Shown here: piece by piece, positions 27,341 to 36,215 of the stretch
Layout: each line of letters starts with the position of its first letter
Position numbering within the stretch: the first letter of the stretch is position 1
Assembly (NCBI RefSeq): GCF_004403305.1
Contig: NZ_SOHE01000053.1
Location: 62,001-126,000, forward strand
Direction of reading: 5' to 3'
Origin: Cryobacterium frigoriphilum
GTDB taxonomy: Bacteria > Actinomycetota > Actinomycetes > Actinomycetales > Microbacteriaceae
DNA length: 64,000 nt
The notes under the pieces: model-generated
The model's input: the letters and a program-made list of their open reading frames with translations, nothing else
What the model was told of the DNA's origin: nothing
Database searches by the model: none
Translations under genes and position numbers: made by a program

Positions 27341-27403
27341 CCGCGAGAGCGGGTGAATCGTCGGTCTGGCGGTGCCAACTCGACGATTCACCCGCTCTCG
27401 CGG
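27341..27403. repeat. Large palindrome, copy 1 of a dispersed element
   Basis: Arms 27341-27362 and 27382-27403 are perfect 22-base inverted repeats (core GCGAGAGCGGGTGAATCG) with a 19-base loop. It separates the convergent emfourin and E2 genes, so it may also stop transcription from both. A second copy lies at 55413-55475. Confidence 0.9.
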
Positions 27404-27431
27404 GATCACGGGTGGTGCGGGTGGTGCGGGG

Positions 27432-28751
27432 CTAGATGACGATGCGCAGCGGCTCTTCGAGCAGCTTCGTCAGGTCGCGCAGGAACCCCGCGGCCACGGC
27501 ACCGTCGAGCACGCGGTGGTCAACGGTCAGGGTGATCTTGACCTTGGGCACGGCCACGAGTACGCCGTCACGCACGACGGGCACGTCGGTTGCCGCTCCG
27601 ATGGCCAGGATCGCGGCCTCCGGCGGATTCAACACGGCCGTGAACTGGTCGATGCCGAACATGCCGAGGTTGCTGATCGAGAAGGTTCCGCCGGTCATGT
27701 CGTTCAGGCCGAGCGATCCGGTGCGGGCCTTGCCGGCCAGAGCCACGCTCTCGCCGGCGATCGTGGCGAGCGACTTCGTGTCGGTGTCGCGGATGACGGG
27801 TACGAGCAGCCCGTCGTCGGTGGCGACGGCGATGCCGACGTTGACGTGCGGGTGACGCAGGATCGCGTCACCGCCCCAGGAGGCGTTCACCTCGGGGTGC
27901 TGGCGCAGCGTGACGGCCGCGGCCCGCACGAAGAGGTCGTTGATGCTGACCTTCTGGCCGAGGGCCGCGAGCGAGGCGTTGACCTCGGCGCGGAAGGCCA
28001 CGAGACGCTCCACATCGACCACGCTGGTGAGGAAGAAGTGCGGAACGGCCTGGCTCTCGGTGAGGCGACGCGCGGTGACCTTGCGGATCTTGCTGATCGC
28101 CACCACCTCGTCGCCGGCGCCGGGAGTCACCGTCGCGGCCGCTGCGGGTGCGGCCGCCGGCGTGACGGATGCCGCGGGTACGGCAGCCGGGGCAGCCAGC
28201 CCGGCCTCCAGCTCGCTGATGCGGGCCTCGACGTCGGCGCGGGCGATGCGGCCCTGCGGACCGGTTCCCGTCAGCGTCGCGATGTCGATGTTGTGCTCCT
28301 TGGCGATCTTGCGGGCCAGCGGCGAGGTGCGGAGGTCCTTCGGCGCGACGGGGGCGGCCGCAGTTGCGGGGGCGGCGGGGGCAGCAGCAGGAGCGGCTGC
28401 CGGAGCTGCCGCCGTCGTCGGTGCGGCAGGAGCGGCGGGAGCCTGTGCTGCGGGAGTCGCCGCGGCGGGGGCTTCTGCTGCCGGGGCGGCCGGGGCATCC
28501 GTTTCGACGATGTGGGTGCCATCGCCGATGACCGCGACGGCCTGGCCGATCGGCACGAGGGCGCCGGCCGGCACGAGCAGCTGCTCGAGGATTCCGTCGT
28601 CAAAGGCCTCCAGGTCCATGGTGGCCTTGTCGGTCTCGATCTCGGCGAGCACGTCGCCCTTGTGGATCTGGTCGCCGACCTTCTTCATCCAGCGGCTGAG
28701 TTCGCCCTCTTCCATGGTGTCGGAGAGGCGGGGCATGATCACTTCAGGCAT
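27432..28751 (-). CDS. Pyruvate dehydrogenase E2, dihydrolipoamide acetyltransferase
   Basis: 439 residues. One lipoyl domain (1-78) with the lipoylated Lys42 in ETDKAT, an Ala/Pro-rich flexible linker (about 82-137), an E3/E1-binding domain at about 140-175 (TSPLARKIAKEH, GRIARADVE), and the catalytic core with DHRVLDGA near the C-terminus. It transfers acetyl groups to CoA. It is third in the operon after E1 alpha and E1 beta, eight bases after pdhB. No E3 gene is in the operon, so it must share a dihydrolipoamide dehydrogenase from elsewhere. A branched-chain 2-oxoacid role cannot be excluded from E2 alone. Confidence 0.92.
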   Translation of the reverse strand: MPEVIMPRLSDTMEEGELSRWMKKVGDQIHKGDVLAEIETDKATMDLEAFDDGILEQLLVPAGALVPIGQAVAVIGDGTHIVETDAPAAPAAEAPAAATPAAQAPAAPAAPTTAAAPAAAPAAAPAAPATAAAPVAPKDLRTSPLARKIAKEHNIDIATLTGTGPQGRIARADVEARISELEAGLAAPAAVPAASVTPAAAPAAAATVTPGAGDEVVAISKIRKVTARRLTESQAVPHFFLTSVVDVERLVAFRAEVNASLAALGQKVSINDLFVRAAAVTLRQHPEVNASWGGDAILRHPHVNVGIAVATDDGLLVPVIRDTDTKSLATIAGESVALAGKARTGSLGLNDMTGGTFSISNLGMFGIDQFTAVLNPPEAAILAIGAATDVPVVRDGVLVAVPKVKITLTVDHRVLDGAVAAGFLRDLTKLLEEPLRIVI

Positions 28752-28759
28752 GGGCTGTC

Positions 28760-29806
28760 CTACTTCTCGAGCGGTGCACTGTTGACAGGTGCGATGTTGA
28801 GTACCTCACGCACGACCTTGGCGAGTTCGGCGGCGTGGGGCAGCGCGGCGAGCTCGAGGGTCTTGGCGTAGGGAAGGGGAACCTCGGCGGCAGCGACGCG
28901 GCGCACGGGTGCGTCGAGGAAGTCGAAGACGCCCTCACCGATCGTGGCCGAAATTTCGGCGCCGATTCCGTAGCTGAGCCAGTCATCTTCGAACACGACC
29001 GCGTGGCCGGTCTTGCGCACCGAGGCGCAGATCGTCTCGCGGTCGAGCGGGCGCAGGCTGCGCAGGTCGACGACCTCGATCGAGAGCCCTTCGGCTTCGA
29101 GCTTGTGCGCGACCTCGAGGGCGGTCGTGGTGCCGCGGGAGTAGCTCACGATCGTGAGATCGGTGCCCTCCTTGACCACGGCGGCCTTGCCGATCTCTGC
29201 AATCTGCTCCCCGTCGGGGACCTCGCCCTTGGAACTGTACAGGGAGAGGTTTTCGATGAAGATGACCGGGTCGTCGTCACGGATCGCCGCGGTGAGCAGC
29301 GCCTTAGCGTCGGCCGGGGTCGAGGGGGCGAGCACCTTGAGCCCGGGGATGTGGGCGAACCACACCTCGAGGTTCTGCGAGTGCGTCGCGGCGAGCTGCT
29401 GGCCGCCGCCGCCCGGCATCCGAATGACCATGGGAACGGACACCTGGCCGCCGAACATGGAACGCATCTTGGCGGCGTGGTTCACGATCTGGTCGATCGC
29501 GATGAGGCTGAAGTTGATCGTCATGATCTCGACGACCGGGCGCATGCCGATCATCGCGGCGCCGAGTGCGGCACCCACGAAGCCCTCTTCGGCGATCGGG
29601 GCGTCGACGACGCGATCCGGGCCGAACTCGGTGAGCAGGCCGGCGGTGATCTTGTAGGACCCTTCGAAGACTCCGATCTCCTCACCGATCAGGAACACGT
29701 TGTCATCGTGCAGCAGTTCGGCGCGCAGCGTCTCGTTGAGGGCCTGACGGTAGGTGATCACGCGGGTGGCGGGCGGGTCGGTGACCGGCGCGGCTTCGAT
29801 ACTCAT
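28760..29806 (-). CDS. pdhB: Pyruvate dehydrogenase E1 beta subunit
   Basis: 348 residues. Transketolase-like beta subunit: ITYRQALNETLRAELLHD, the TPP-contacting GEEIGVFEGSYKIT, MPGGGGQQLAATHSQNLE, and FEDDWLSYGIGAEI in the C-terminal swivelling domain. It forms the alpha2beta2 decarboxylase with PdhA. The ATG overlaps the pdhA stop by four bases (ATGA), giving fixed stoichiometry. Confidence 0.94.
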   Translation of the reverse strand: MSIEAAPVTDPPATRVITYRQALNETLRAELLHDDNVFLIGEEIGVFEGSYKITAGLLTEFGPDRVVDAPIAEEGFVGAALGAAMIGMRPVVEIMTINFSLIAIDQIVNHAAKMRSMFGGQVSVPMVIRMPGGGGQQLAATHSQNLEVWFAHIPGLKVLAPSTPADAKALLTAAIRDDDPVIFIENLSLYSSKGEVPDGEQIAEIGKAAVVKEGTDLTIVSYSRGTTTALEVAHKLEAEGLSIEVVDLRSLRPLDRETICASVRKTGHAVVFEDDWLSYGIGAEISATIGEGVFDFLDAPVRRVAAAEVPLPYAKTLELAALPHAAELAKVVREVLNIAPVNSAPLEK

Positions 29807-30879
29807 AGTGCTTCCATAACGGGGTCGCCGGGCAGAGCGGATGGCGCGTTGGCCACGGGAGTCGCATACACGTATGCGAAGAGGTCGGCAGGGTCAGGGT
29901 CGGGACTCGCGTCACCAAACTCGACGGAGGCGTCGACGATCGCGTCGATTTCGGCGTCGATGGCGTCGGCCGCGGCATCGTCAAGAATGCCGGCCGCGAT
30001 CAGCTGGGCTCGGAACACCGGAACCGGGTCGGACTTCTGGGCGATCGTGGTCTCTTCCGCGGAGCGGTAGCGCGCCGGGTCGACGACCGAATGACCACGC
30101 AGGCGGTAGCACATGAGCTCCAGCAGCACCGGCTGGCGCTCGGTGCGAGCGCGCGCGAGTGCGGTCTCGGCGGCGTCACGCACGGCAAGCACGTCGTCGC
30201 CGTCGACCCGGATGCCGGGGATACGGTACGACGCACCGCGCTTGTACAGGTCGGGTTCGGCCGAGGCGGCTTCGACGGTGGTTCCCATGCCGAGGCGGTT
30301 GTTCACGATCACGTAGACGATCGGCAGATTCCACAGACCGGCCAGGTTGAGCGATTCGTGGAAGGCACCGATGTTGGTCGTGCCGTCCCCGAGCAGGCAC
30401 ATGACCGCGTCGGACTCGGCACCGGCCTGCTGCTTGGCCTTGATGGCCAGGGCAACGCCGGTCGCCGGGGGGATCTGACCGCCGACGATGCCGTAGCCGC
30501 CAAAGAGGCGCGCTTCACTGTCGAACATGTGCATGGATCCACCGCGGCCGCCAGAGACGCCGGTCGTCTTGCCGAACAGTTCGGCCATGACGCGTCCGGG
30601 TTCCAGATCGCGCATGAGCGCGTAGCCGTGATCGCGATAGCCCGTGAAGAGGTAGTCGCCCTTGTTGATGGCGGCCATCAGGCCGACCACGGTCGCTTCC
30701 TCTCCGAGGTTCAGGTGGCAATAGCCCCCGATCTTCGCTCGCGCGTACATCTCGCTCGATCGCAACTCAAAGTTGCGAATGAGCGACATGCTCCGGTAGT
30801 ACCCTCGCAGAACATCCGCGGGCGTATCGCCCGGGAATGTCTGCACTTCAGCCGTTCGTGCACGGGTTTTGGCCGCCAT
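29803..30879 (-). CDS. pdhA: Pyruvate dehydrogenase E1 alpha subunit
   Basis: 358 residues from ATG 30879 (MAAKTRARTAEV), preceded by GAGGCGG; an in-frame start at 30912 adds a short Cys/Arg-rich stretch and is less likely. The TPP motif is GDGTTNIGAFHESLNLAG...NN, with the phosphorylation-loop region YRLRGHSVVDPARY. GGRGGSMHMF and GYGIVGGQIPPATG favour pyruvate over branched-chain substrates. It decarboxylates 2-oxoacids and passes the acyl group to E2. First gene of the three-gene operon. Confidence 0.93.
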   Translation of the reverse strand: MAAKTRARTAEVQTFPGDTPADVLRGYYRSMSLIRNFELRSSEMYARAKIGGYCHLNLGEEATVVGLMAAINKGDYLFTGYRDHGYALMRDLEPGRVMAELFGKTTGVSGGRGGSMHMFDSEARLFGGYGIVGGQIPPATGVALAIKAKQQAGAESDAVMCLLGDGTTNIGAFHESLNLAGLWNLPIVYVIVNNRLGMGTTVEAASAEPDLYKRGASYRIPGIRVDGDDVLAVRDAAETALARARTERQPVLLELMCYRLRGHSVVDPARYRSAEETTIAQKSDPVPVFRAQLIAAGILDDAAADAIDAEIDAIVDASVEFGDASPDPDPADLFAYVYATPVANAPSALPGDPVMEAL

Positions 30880-30988
30880 GAATCCGCCTCGCTTCCGACA
30901 TAATGTCTCCAAAAAGCTTACGCCGAATACTTGCCTAACAAGTACACGCGTTGCCTGCCCGGTGCCGCGCCCTTACCGGCACCGGAAA

Positions 30989-31016
30989 GGGCCGAGTCGC
31001 GGGTGCGACTCGGCCC
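30989..31016 (-). terminator. Terminator after the BCCT carrier gene
   Basis: GGGCCGAGTCGC and GCGACTCGGCCC form a perfect 12-bp stem with a 4-base loop, followed by TTT on the minus strand, about 35 bases past the stop. Confidence 0.8.
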
Positions 31017-31048
31017 AGATCATCCGCTTGCTGCGACCACTGGCCGGT

Positions 31049-32824
31049 TTAGACCTGCGGGGGCTGCTTGCGCCCGAGGCGCCAGCGCTTCTTCGAATCG
31101 TCCGCCAGGGACGGATCGGACAGCGCCGCACTGATGCGGTCATCCACCTGGTCGCCGAAGTGCTCGTCGAAGTTCTCCTCGAGGTGCTCCGTGACCTTCT
31201 CACCGATGCGGCGGGAAAGTTCATCCTTGCGTGCACGACGTTCTGCACGCACGAGAACCTGGTGTTCGGCACTGAGCGCCTTATATGTAGCGATACACAT
31301 ACCGATCATCACGATGCTCACCGGAATGGACGTGAGGATGGCACCGGTCTGCAGCGCGCCCAGTCCGCCGGCGAGCAGCAGAGCGATCGCGACGAGCCCG
31401 CCGAGGCTGGCCCACATGATGCGGCTCCACTTGGGCGGGTTGGTGTCGCCGCCGGAGGCGAGCATGTCGATCACGAGAGAACCGGAGTCCGCGGAGGTGA
31501 TGAAGAAGATCGCGATGACGATCACCGCGAGAACCGAAAGGACAACGCCGAACGGCAGGCTGCCCAGCAGGTTGAACAGCACGTTCTCGGGAACAATGCC
31601 GGCTTCGGGGTCGAAGAGACCGCCACCGTCACCCTCCCAGGCCTGACGGATGGCGCTGCCGCCCATCACGGCGAACCAGACGAAGGTCACGAAGGTCGGA
31701 ACGAGAAGCACTCCGGCGATGAACTGACGAACGGTACGGCCGCGCGAGATGCGGGCGATGAACACGCCAACGAACGGGGCCCACGAGATCCACCAGCCCC
31801 AGTAGAAGACGGTCCAGCCGCCCTGCCAGTCGAGACCGGCCTGGCCGGTGTACGCACTCGTGGCGAAGGTGAGACCGACAACATCCTGAAAGTAGCCGCC
31901 GATGGACTGCACCAGAAGGCGCAGCAGGTACATCGTCGGGCCGAGCAGCAGCACGGCGAGGAGCAACAGCCCGGCCATGCTCAGGTTGATGTTGGAGAGC
32001 CACTTGATGCCCTTGCCGACACCACTGACGACCGAGGCCGTCGCGATGATGGTGATGACCACGATCAGGATCACGAGAAGCGTGTTCGTGACGTCGCCGA
32101 CGACACCGAGGTAGCTGAGGCCGGCGGCGATCTGCTGCACACCGAGGCCGAGCGAGGTGGCAACACCGAAGAGCGTACCGACGATGGCAATCACGTCGAT
32201 CGCATCGCCGAGGCGCCCCTTCACCCGGCGGGTTCCGAGCAGCGGCTCCAGCGCCCAGCGAATCGACACCGGACGGCCCTTGCGGTGGATCGAGTACGCG
32301 AGTGAGAGGCCGACGACGGCGTAAATGGCCCAGGCGTGGAAGCCCCAGTGCAGGAAGGTCTGCGACATGGCCGCGGAAGCGAGCTCTGCGCTGTCTCCGT
32401 CGACGCCCGGCTTGGGGTTCGTGAAGAAGGTGAGGGGCTCTGAGGCACCCCAGAAGACGAGGCCGATGCCCATGCCGGCGGCGAAGAGCATGGCGAACCA
32501 GCTCATGATGCCGAACTCGGGCTCGTCATCGTCTTTACCGAGCTTGATGTCGCCGAAGCGGCTGAGGCCCATCCAGATTGCGAAGACGACGAAGGCCGCG
32601 ACAATGATGACGTAGTACGGGCCGAGACCGGCCACGACCCAGCCCTGCAGCAGGGCGAGCACACTGCCGGTGCGAACCGGGAAGGCGATGGCGATGACCA
32701 CCACGGCGAGGATGATGCCGAGCGCCGGATAGAAGACCCGCGGAGCGGGAACGGCGAACCGTTTACGGGGCGCGGCGGGTCGGTCGGAACCGACCGGCGG
32801 CGACGCGTCGGGAAGAACGCTCAT
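31049..32824 (-). CDS. BCCT-family betaine/choline/carnitine transporter
   Basis: 591 residues from ATG 32824; an upstream in-frame stretch is Cys-rich and unlikely to be coding. Twelve helices with the BCCT signatures: glycine-rich GMGIGLVFWGASEP in helix 3 and the aromatic box VFYWGWWISWAPFVGVFIARISRGR in the second half. It takes up glycine betaine or related solutes, driven by Na+ or H+, in answer to osmotic stress. Long N- and C-terminal cytoplasmic tails; the C-terminal one (HLEENFDEHFGDQVDDRI) is charged and helical, the part that senses osmotic change in BetP (family knowledge). Confidence 0.92.
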   Translation of the reverse strand: MSVLPDASPPVGSDRPAAPRKRFAVPAPRVFYPALGIILAVVVIAIAFPVRTGSVLALLQGWVVAGLGPYYVIIVAAFVVFAIWMGLSRFGDIKLGKDDDEPEFGIMSWFAMLFAAGMGIGLVFWGASEPLTFFTNPKPGVDGDSAELASAAMSQTFLHWGFHAWAIYAVVGLSLAYSIHRKGRPVSIRWALEPLLGTRRVKGRLGDAIDVIAIVGTLFGVATSLGLGVQQIAAGLSYLGVVGDVTNTLLVILIVVITIIATASVVSGVGKGIKWLSNINLSMAGLLLLAVLLLGPTMYLLRLLVQSIGGYFQDVVGLTFATSAYTGQAGLDWQGGWTVFYWGWWISWAPFVGVFIARISRGRTVRQFIAGVLLVPTFVTFVWFAVMGGSAIRQAWEGDGGGLFDPEAGIVPENVLFNLLGSLPFGVVLSVLAVIVIAIFFITSADSGSLVIDMLASGGDTNPPKWSRIMWASLGGLVAIALLLAGGLGALQTGAILTSIPVSIVMIGMCIATYKALSAEHQVLVRAERRARKDELSRRIGEKVTEHLEENFDEHFGDQVDDRISAALSDPSLADDSKKRWRLGRKQPPQV

Positions 32825-32907
32825 GACGCAACTTTCTGGTAGAGCGGGAGCGCAACAGACCCGAATCGGCCAGCATAAATGGCTGCACGTCCAATGGGCA
32901 AAGGACA

Positions 32908-32932
32908 ATTATACCCCACGTTGGGGGGTTTC
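32908..32932 (-). promoter_or_regulatory. -10 box and G/C-tract palindrome before the BCCT gene
   Basis: On the minus strand TATAAT (32908-32913) is preceded directly by CCCCAACGTGGGG, a palindrome inside the would-be spacer. It resembles CsoR-type operators (TACCCC-n-GGGG), but no such regulator gene is near by. A matching -35 box is poor. Confidence 0.35.
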
Positions 32933-32970
32933 TCTACGCCGTACATGGCGCGACGTGCAACGATGAACCC

Positions 32971-33411
32971 ATGAACATCGATGGCACGGGTCACGAGGAC
33001 GAAGCCCAGATTCACTCCCTGACGCAGGACGAGTGCTGGGAGGCGCTTCTCTCCAGCAGCCTCGGACGGCTCGCCGTCAGTGTCGGCGGCTATCCGGAAA
33101 TCTACCCGGTGAACTTCATTGCCGCCGACCGGCGCCTGCTGTTCCGTACGTCCCCCGGCACCAAGCTCGTCGAGCTGACGGTCAACAACCGCGTTGCCTT
33201 CGAAACGGACGGGGTGGGCCGCGACGAGGCGTGGAGCGTTGTCGTGAAGGGAACCGCGTCAATCCTTGAGCGCCAGTCAGACATCGACACGGCCGACATG
33301 CTGCCGTTGCGCCCGCTGATTCCCACGATTAAGCACATCTACGTCGAGATCAAGCCGACAGAACTCACCGGTCGACGCTTTCACCTCGGCCCTGAGCCGC
33401 TTCACTCCTAG
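32971..33411 (+). CDS. Pyridoxamine 5'-phosphate oxidase-family FMN protein
   Basis: 146 residues. Split-barrel flavin-binding fold: CWEALLSSSLGRLAVSVGGYPEIYPVNF at the start, LLFRTSPGTKL, VAFETDGV and SVVVKGTASIL. Proteins like this bind FMN or F420 and reduce small molecules or act as nitroreductase-like stress proteins in actinobacteria. It lacks the C-terminal part of true PdxH, so vitamin B6 synthesis is unlikely. Divergent from the BCCT gene with a 146-base shared region. Confidence 0.85.
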   Translation: MNIDGTGHEDEAQIHSLTQDECWEALLSSSLGRLAVSVGGYPEIYPVNFIAADRRLLFRTSPGTKLVELTVNNRVAFETDGVGRDEAWSVVVKGTASILERQSDIDTADMLPLRPLIPTIKHIYVEIKPTELTGRRFHLGPEPLHS

Positions 33412-33440
33412 GCTCAACCCGCTCAACTGGTTCTCCCCGC

Positions 33441-33872
33441 TCAGGCGCTGCCCTCGGCGACGGTACCGGCCCGCAGGCGCAGGAGCCACAGGAGTGCCCT
33501 CCCGTAGGCATCCGCCACGCTCGAGGCATCAAAGTCGGTCATGAGACCCTCCGCCTCCAGGTCGACCCGATACCCCGCATCGGGAACCCGCTGCAGCACC
33601 TGGAATGCGTCGCCGAGCAGACCGCGCAGCTGATCTTCGCGGGGCAGCCAGAGGGCGTCTTCAAGGGCGAGGGAGTCGAGCGCCCACTCCGTCGTGCCGT
33701 TGAAGCCGAGAATCGTGCCGGTGTCGAATTGGTGCGGTTCGATGGTCATCTCGCTGACGTGGAACACATCACTGTCGAGGTCGGGGCGTTCGATGCGGAA
33801 GGCGTCCCCCGAGGCCGGGTGCCACTCCAGTCCGGCCTTACGCAGAGCTCGGGCAATCTCGATAGTGATCAT
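33441..33872 (-). CDS. Conserved hypothetical protein, 143 residues
   Basis: Begins MITIEIARALRKAGLEWHP, continues with GDAFRIERPDLDSDVFHVSEMTIEP and a WALDSLALEDALWLPREDQLRGLL helix. This pattern recurs in actinobacteria, where it is sometimes labelled a pilus-assembly protein without support. It is a soluble mixed alpha/beta protein with no signal peptide. I do not know its function. It converges with the FMN protein (29 bases apart) and is divergent from the DUF167 gene. Confidence 0.75.
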   Translation of the reverse strand: MITIEIARALRKAGLEWHPASGDAFRIERPDLDSDVFHVSEMTIEPHQFDTGTILGFNGTTEWALDSLALEDALWLPREDQLRGLLGDAFQVLQRVPDAGYRVDLEAEGLMTDFDASSVADAYGRALLWLLRLRAGTVAEGSA

Positions 33873-33961
33873 GGAACATTATCTGCGCGCGCTAGCGTGG
33901 TATCCAGAGCGCGGGTGAAATATCCATCCGCGATCCGTCCAGCTCCGAATCTGAAAGTCGG

Positions 33962-34210
33962 GTGAGCATCACGCTCAATCTCACGGTGCACGTCAAACCG
34001 GGTAGCCGCAAAGGCCCGCTGGTGGTCACTGACGACGACGCGGATGATTCGGTGACCGTTTTTCTGCAGCAGCGCGCCGTCGAGGGCGCCGCCAACGATG
34101 CCCTCGTCAAGATTCTCGCCAAGCACTTCGGCGTGGCGAAACGGGACGTGGACATCGTTCGCGGCCATGCATCACGCATCAAGCACGTACGGATCGACCG
34201 TACGGTGTGA
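33962..34210 (+). CDS. DUF167 (YggU-type) protein
   Basis: 82 residues from a GTG. The family pattern is complete: HVKPGSRKGPLV at the start, AVEGAANDALVKILA in the middle and IVRGHASRIKHVRID at the end. The fold is a small alpha/beta protein found in all domains; the role is unknown. The gene lies alone between the hypothetical gene and the FKBP gene, with which it converges. Confidence 0.88.
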   Translation: MSITLNLTVHVKPGSRKGPLVVTDDDADDSVTVFLQQRAVEGAANDALVKILAKHFGVAKRDVDIVRGHASRIKHVRIDRTV

Positions 34211-34230
34211 TCGGTGCGTGCGGTTCGGTT

Positions 34231-34602
34231 CTAGCTGACGCCGCGCAGGTCGATGATGAAGATGAGCGTCTGGCCGGAGAGACGGTGCCCCGAGCCGGCG
34301 GGACCGTAGGCCAGGTGCGGCGGCACGACGAGCTTGCGGCGGCCGCCGACCTTCATGCCGGGAATACCCTGCTGCCAGCCGGCGATGAGGGAGCGCAGCG
34401 GAAAGTTGATGGTCTGGCCACGGCTCCAGGAGGAGTCGAATTCGTCGCCGGACTCGTACTCGACGCCGAGGTAGTGCACGTCGACGGTGGCGCCGGCGAG
34501 AGCTTCGGCGCCGTCGCCCTCGACAATGTCGACGATTTCAAGCTGTTCGGGCGCGGGGCCCTCCGGGAAGTCGATTTCTGGCTTGGCATTGAGATCTGTC
34601 AT
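34231..34602 (-). CDS. FKBP-type peptidyl-prolyl cis-trans isomerase
   Basis: 123 residues from ATG 34602, just after GGATAGGGGG; a TTG twelve bases earlier is an alternative. Single FKBP domain: VDVHYLGVEY, FDSSW (the Asp-Ser-Ser loop), VIAGWQQG-like LIAGWQQGIPGMKVGGRRKL and PPHLAYG. It speeds proline isomerisation in protein folding. There is no signal peptide, so it is cytosolic. It sits 36 bases past the flavoprotein gene on the same strand. Confidence 0.93.
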   Translation of the reverse strand: MTDLNAKPEIDFPEGPAPEQLEIVDIVEGDGAEALAGATVDVHYLGVEYESGDEFDSSWSRGQTINFPLRSLIAGWQQGIPGMKVGGRRKLVVPPHLAYGPAGSGHRLSGQTLIFIIDLRGVS

Positions 34603-34638
34603 CCCCCTATCCAATCGGATTTCCGTCCGCGGTGCACG

Positions 34639-36093
34639 TTACTGGGCGCGCGGATCCGCCGGGCCGGCGAACATCGTGCCCGGATTCAGCAGCTGCAGCG
34701 GGTCAAAGACGGCCTTGAGCCGACGCTGGAGGTCGAAGCCGGTCTCGCCGAGTTCGTCGGCGAGCCACCGACGTTTCAGCACGCCCACCCCGTGCTCGCC
34801 CGTGAGGGTGCCGCCCAGCCGCAACGCCGCCCTGAAGAGTTCGTCGGCGGCCGCCCAGATCTCGTCGGGAACGGCCACGTCGACATCCGCCGCCGTTGAC
34901 GGCCCGGGAATCATGAAGTTGGGGTGCAGATTGCCGTCACCGGCGTGGGCCACGGTCGGAATCGAGAGTCCGGTGCGCGCGCTGATGTCGGCGATGACCG
35001 CAAACATCTCGGCCATGCGCGAGCGTGGCACACAGATATCCTCAATCAGCACGGTGCCGTGGCTGGCCAGGGCCGGATGCATCGCCCGGCGAATCGCGAG
35101 CAAACGATCCGCGGCGACCGGGTCGGACTCCAGGCGGGCGTCCCCGCCGGCCGCACGCAACACCGTCAGGGCCTGCTCTGCCTCGAACCGGGCGGCCGGG
35201 CCATCCGTCTGCAGCAGCAGGAACGCGCCGCCAGGGGGCAGATCGGCCGTCGCCTCGGCGCCGAGGTAGTCGCGAATAAGCGCGAGGGCGACCGGGTCGA
35301 GCAGTTCCATCACCGCGGGGCGCAGCCGGGCGCGGGTGATGAGAGCGGATGCCGCGGCACCGGCCGTGATCGAGGCGAATACCGCTCCGATGGTCACGGT
35401 CTCGCCGGAGCTGATCGGCCGCGCCCGCACAACGGCCTCGACGATGACTCCGAGCGTGCCCTCCGAGCCGGTGATGAGCGCGGTCAGGTCGTACCCGGTC
35501 ACCCCCTTCACCGTGCGGTGCCCGGTGCGCAGCAGGCTGCCGTCGGCCAGGACCACGGTCAGGCCGAGCACGGCCTCCCGGGTCACGCCGTACTTTGCGC
35601 ACAGCAGGCCGCCCGCGTTCGTGGCGATATTGCCACCGACGGTCGAGATCGCCTTGCTCGCCGGGTCGGGCGCGAACCACAGGCCGTAATCGGCGAGCGC
35701 ATCGTTGAGGTGCTGGTTGATCACTCCCGGCTCCACGACGGCGAGCTCGTCGTCGGGGTTGATTTCGAGAATGCGGTCCATGCCGGCGACGCTGAGCACA
35801 ATGGAACCGTCGGTGCCGCAGGCGCCACCGGCCAGCCCCGTGCCGGCGCCACGCGTCACGACCGGTACCCGAAATTCGGTCGCGATGCGCAGCGTTGCCT
35901 GCACATCGGCGACGCTGCGGGCGTTCACGACGGCACACGGCAGGCCAGGGGCCTGCCAGCCCGATTTGTCGGAGCGAACAGCGGCCAGCGCGGCCGGCTC
36001 GACCGTCACCGCCGAGCCCAGCTCGGCGGTGAGACGCCGCAGCGCGGAGCCGGCGGTAGTGGCGGTACTTGCGGCCGGTGACGAAGCTGTCAT
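34639..36093 (-). CDS. FAD-linked oxidase, glycolate oxidase GlcD-like
   Basis: 484 residues. PCMH-type FAD-binding domain ([51 protein letters not shown]) followed by the FAD-oxidase C-terminal domain with [11 protein letters not shown] and GEHGVG. The family oxidises 2-hydroxyacids such as glycolate or D-lactate and passes electrons to the respiratory chain or an iron-sulphur partner. No GlcE/GlcF genes follow, so it may work alone like D-lactate dehydrogenases. Its operon partner, if any, is the FKBP gene. Confidence 0.9.
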   Translation of the reverse strand: MTASSPAASTATTAGSALRRLTAELGSAVTVEPAALAAVRSDKSGWQAPGLPCAVVNARSVADVQATLRIATEFRVPVVTRGAGTGLAGGACGTDGSIVLSVAGMDRILEINPDDELAVVEPGVINQHLNDALADYGLWFAPDPASKAISTVGGNIATNAGGLLCAKYGVTREAVLGLTVVLADGSLLRTGHRTVKGVTGYDLTALITGSEGTLGVIVEAVVRARPISSGETVTIGAVFASITAGAAASALITRARLRPAVMELLDPVALALIRDYLGAEATADLPPGGAFLLLQTDGPAARFEAEQALTVLRAAGGDARLESDPVAADRLLAIRRAMHPALASHGTVLIEDICVPRSRMAEMFAVIADISARTGLSIPTVAHAGDGNLHPNFMIPGPSTAADVDVAVPDEIWAAADELFRAALRLGGTLTGEHGVGVLKRRWLADELGETGFDLQRRLKAVFDPLQLLNPGTMFAGPADPRAQ

Positions 36094-36215
36094 GGTTCCA
36101 CCCTACTGAGCGCCGCCCCGGCCGAGCACCGGGCAGCCGGGGCACGGTGCCGGAGGCCGAAAGCGATGTCCGTTTTCCGCTGCCGCCCGGGGGTGTTACG
36201 TGTCAGGCTGGGGCC

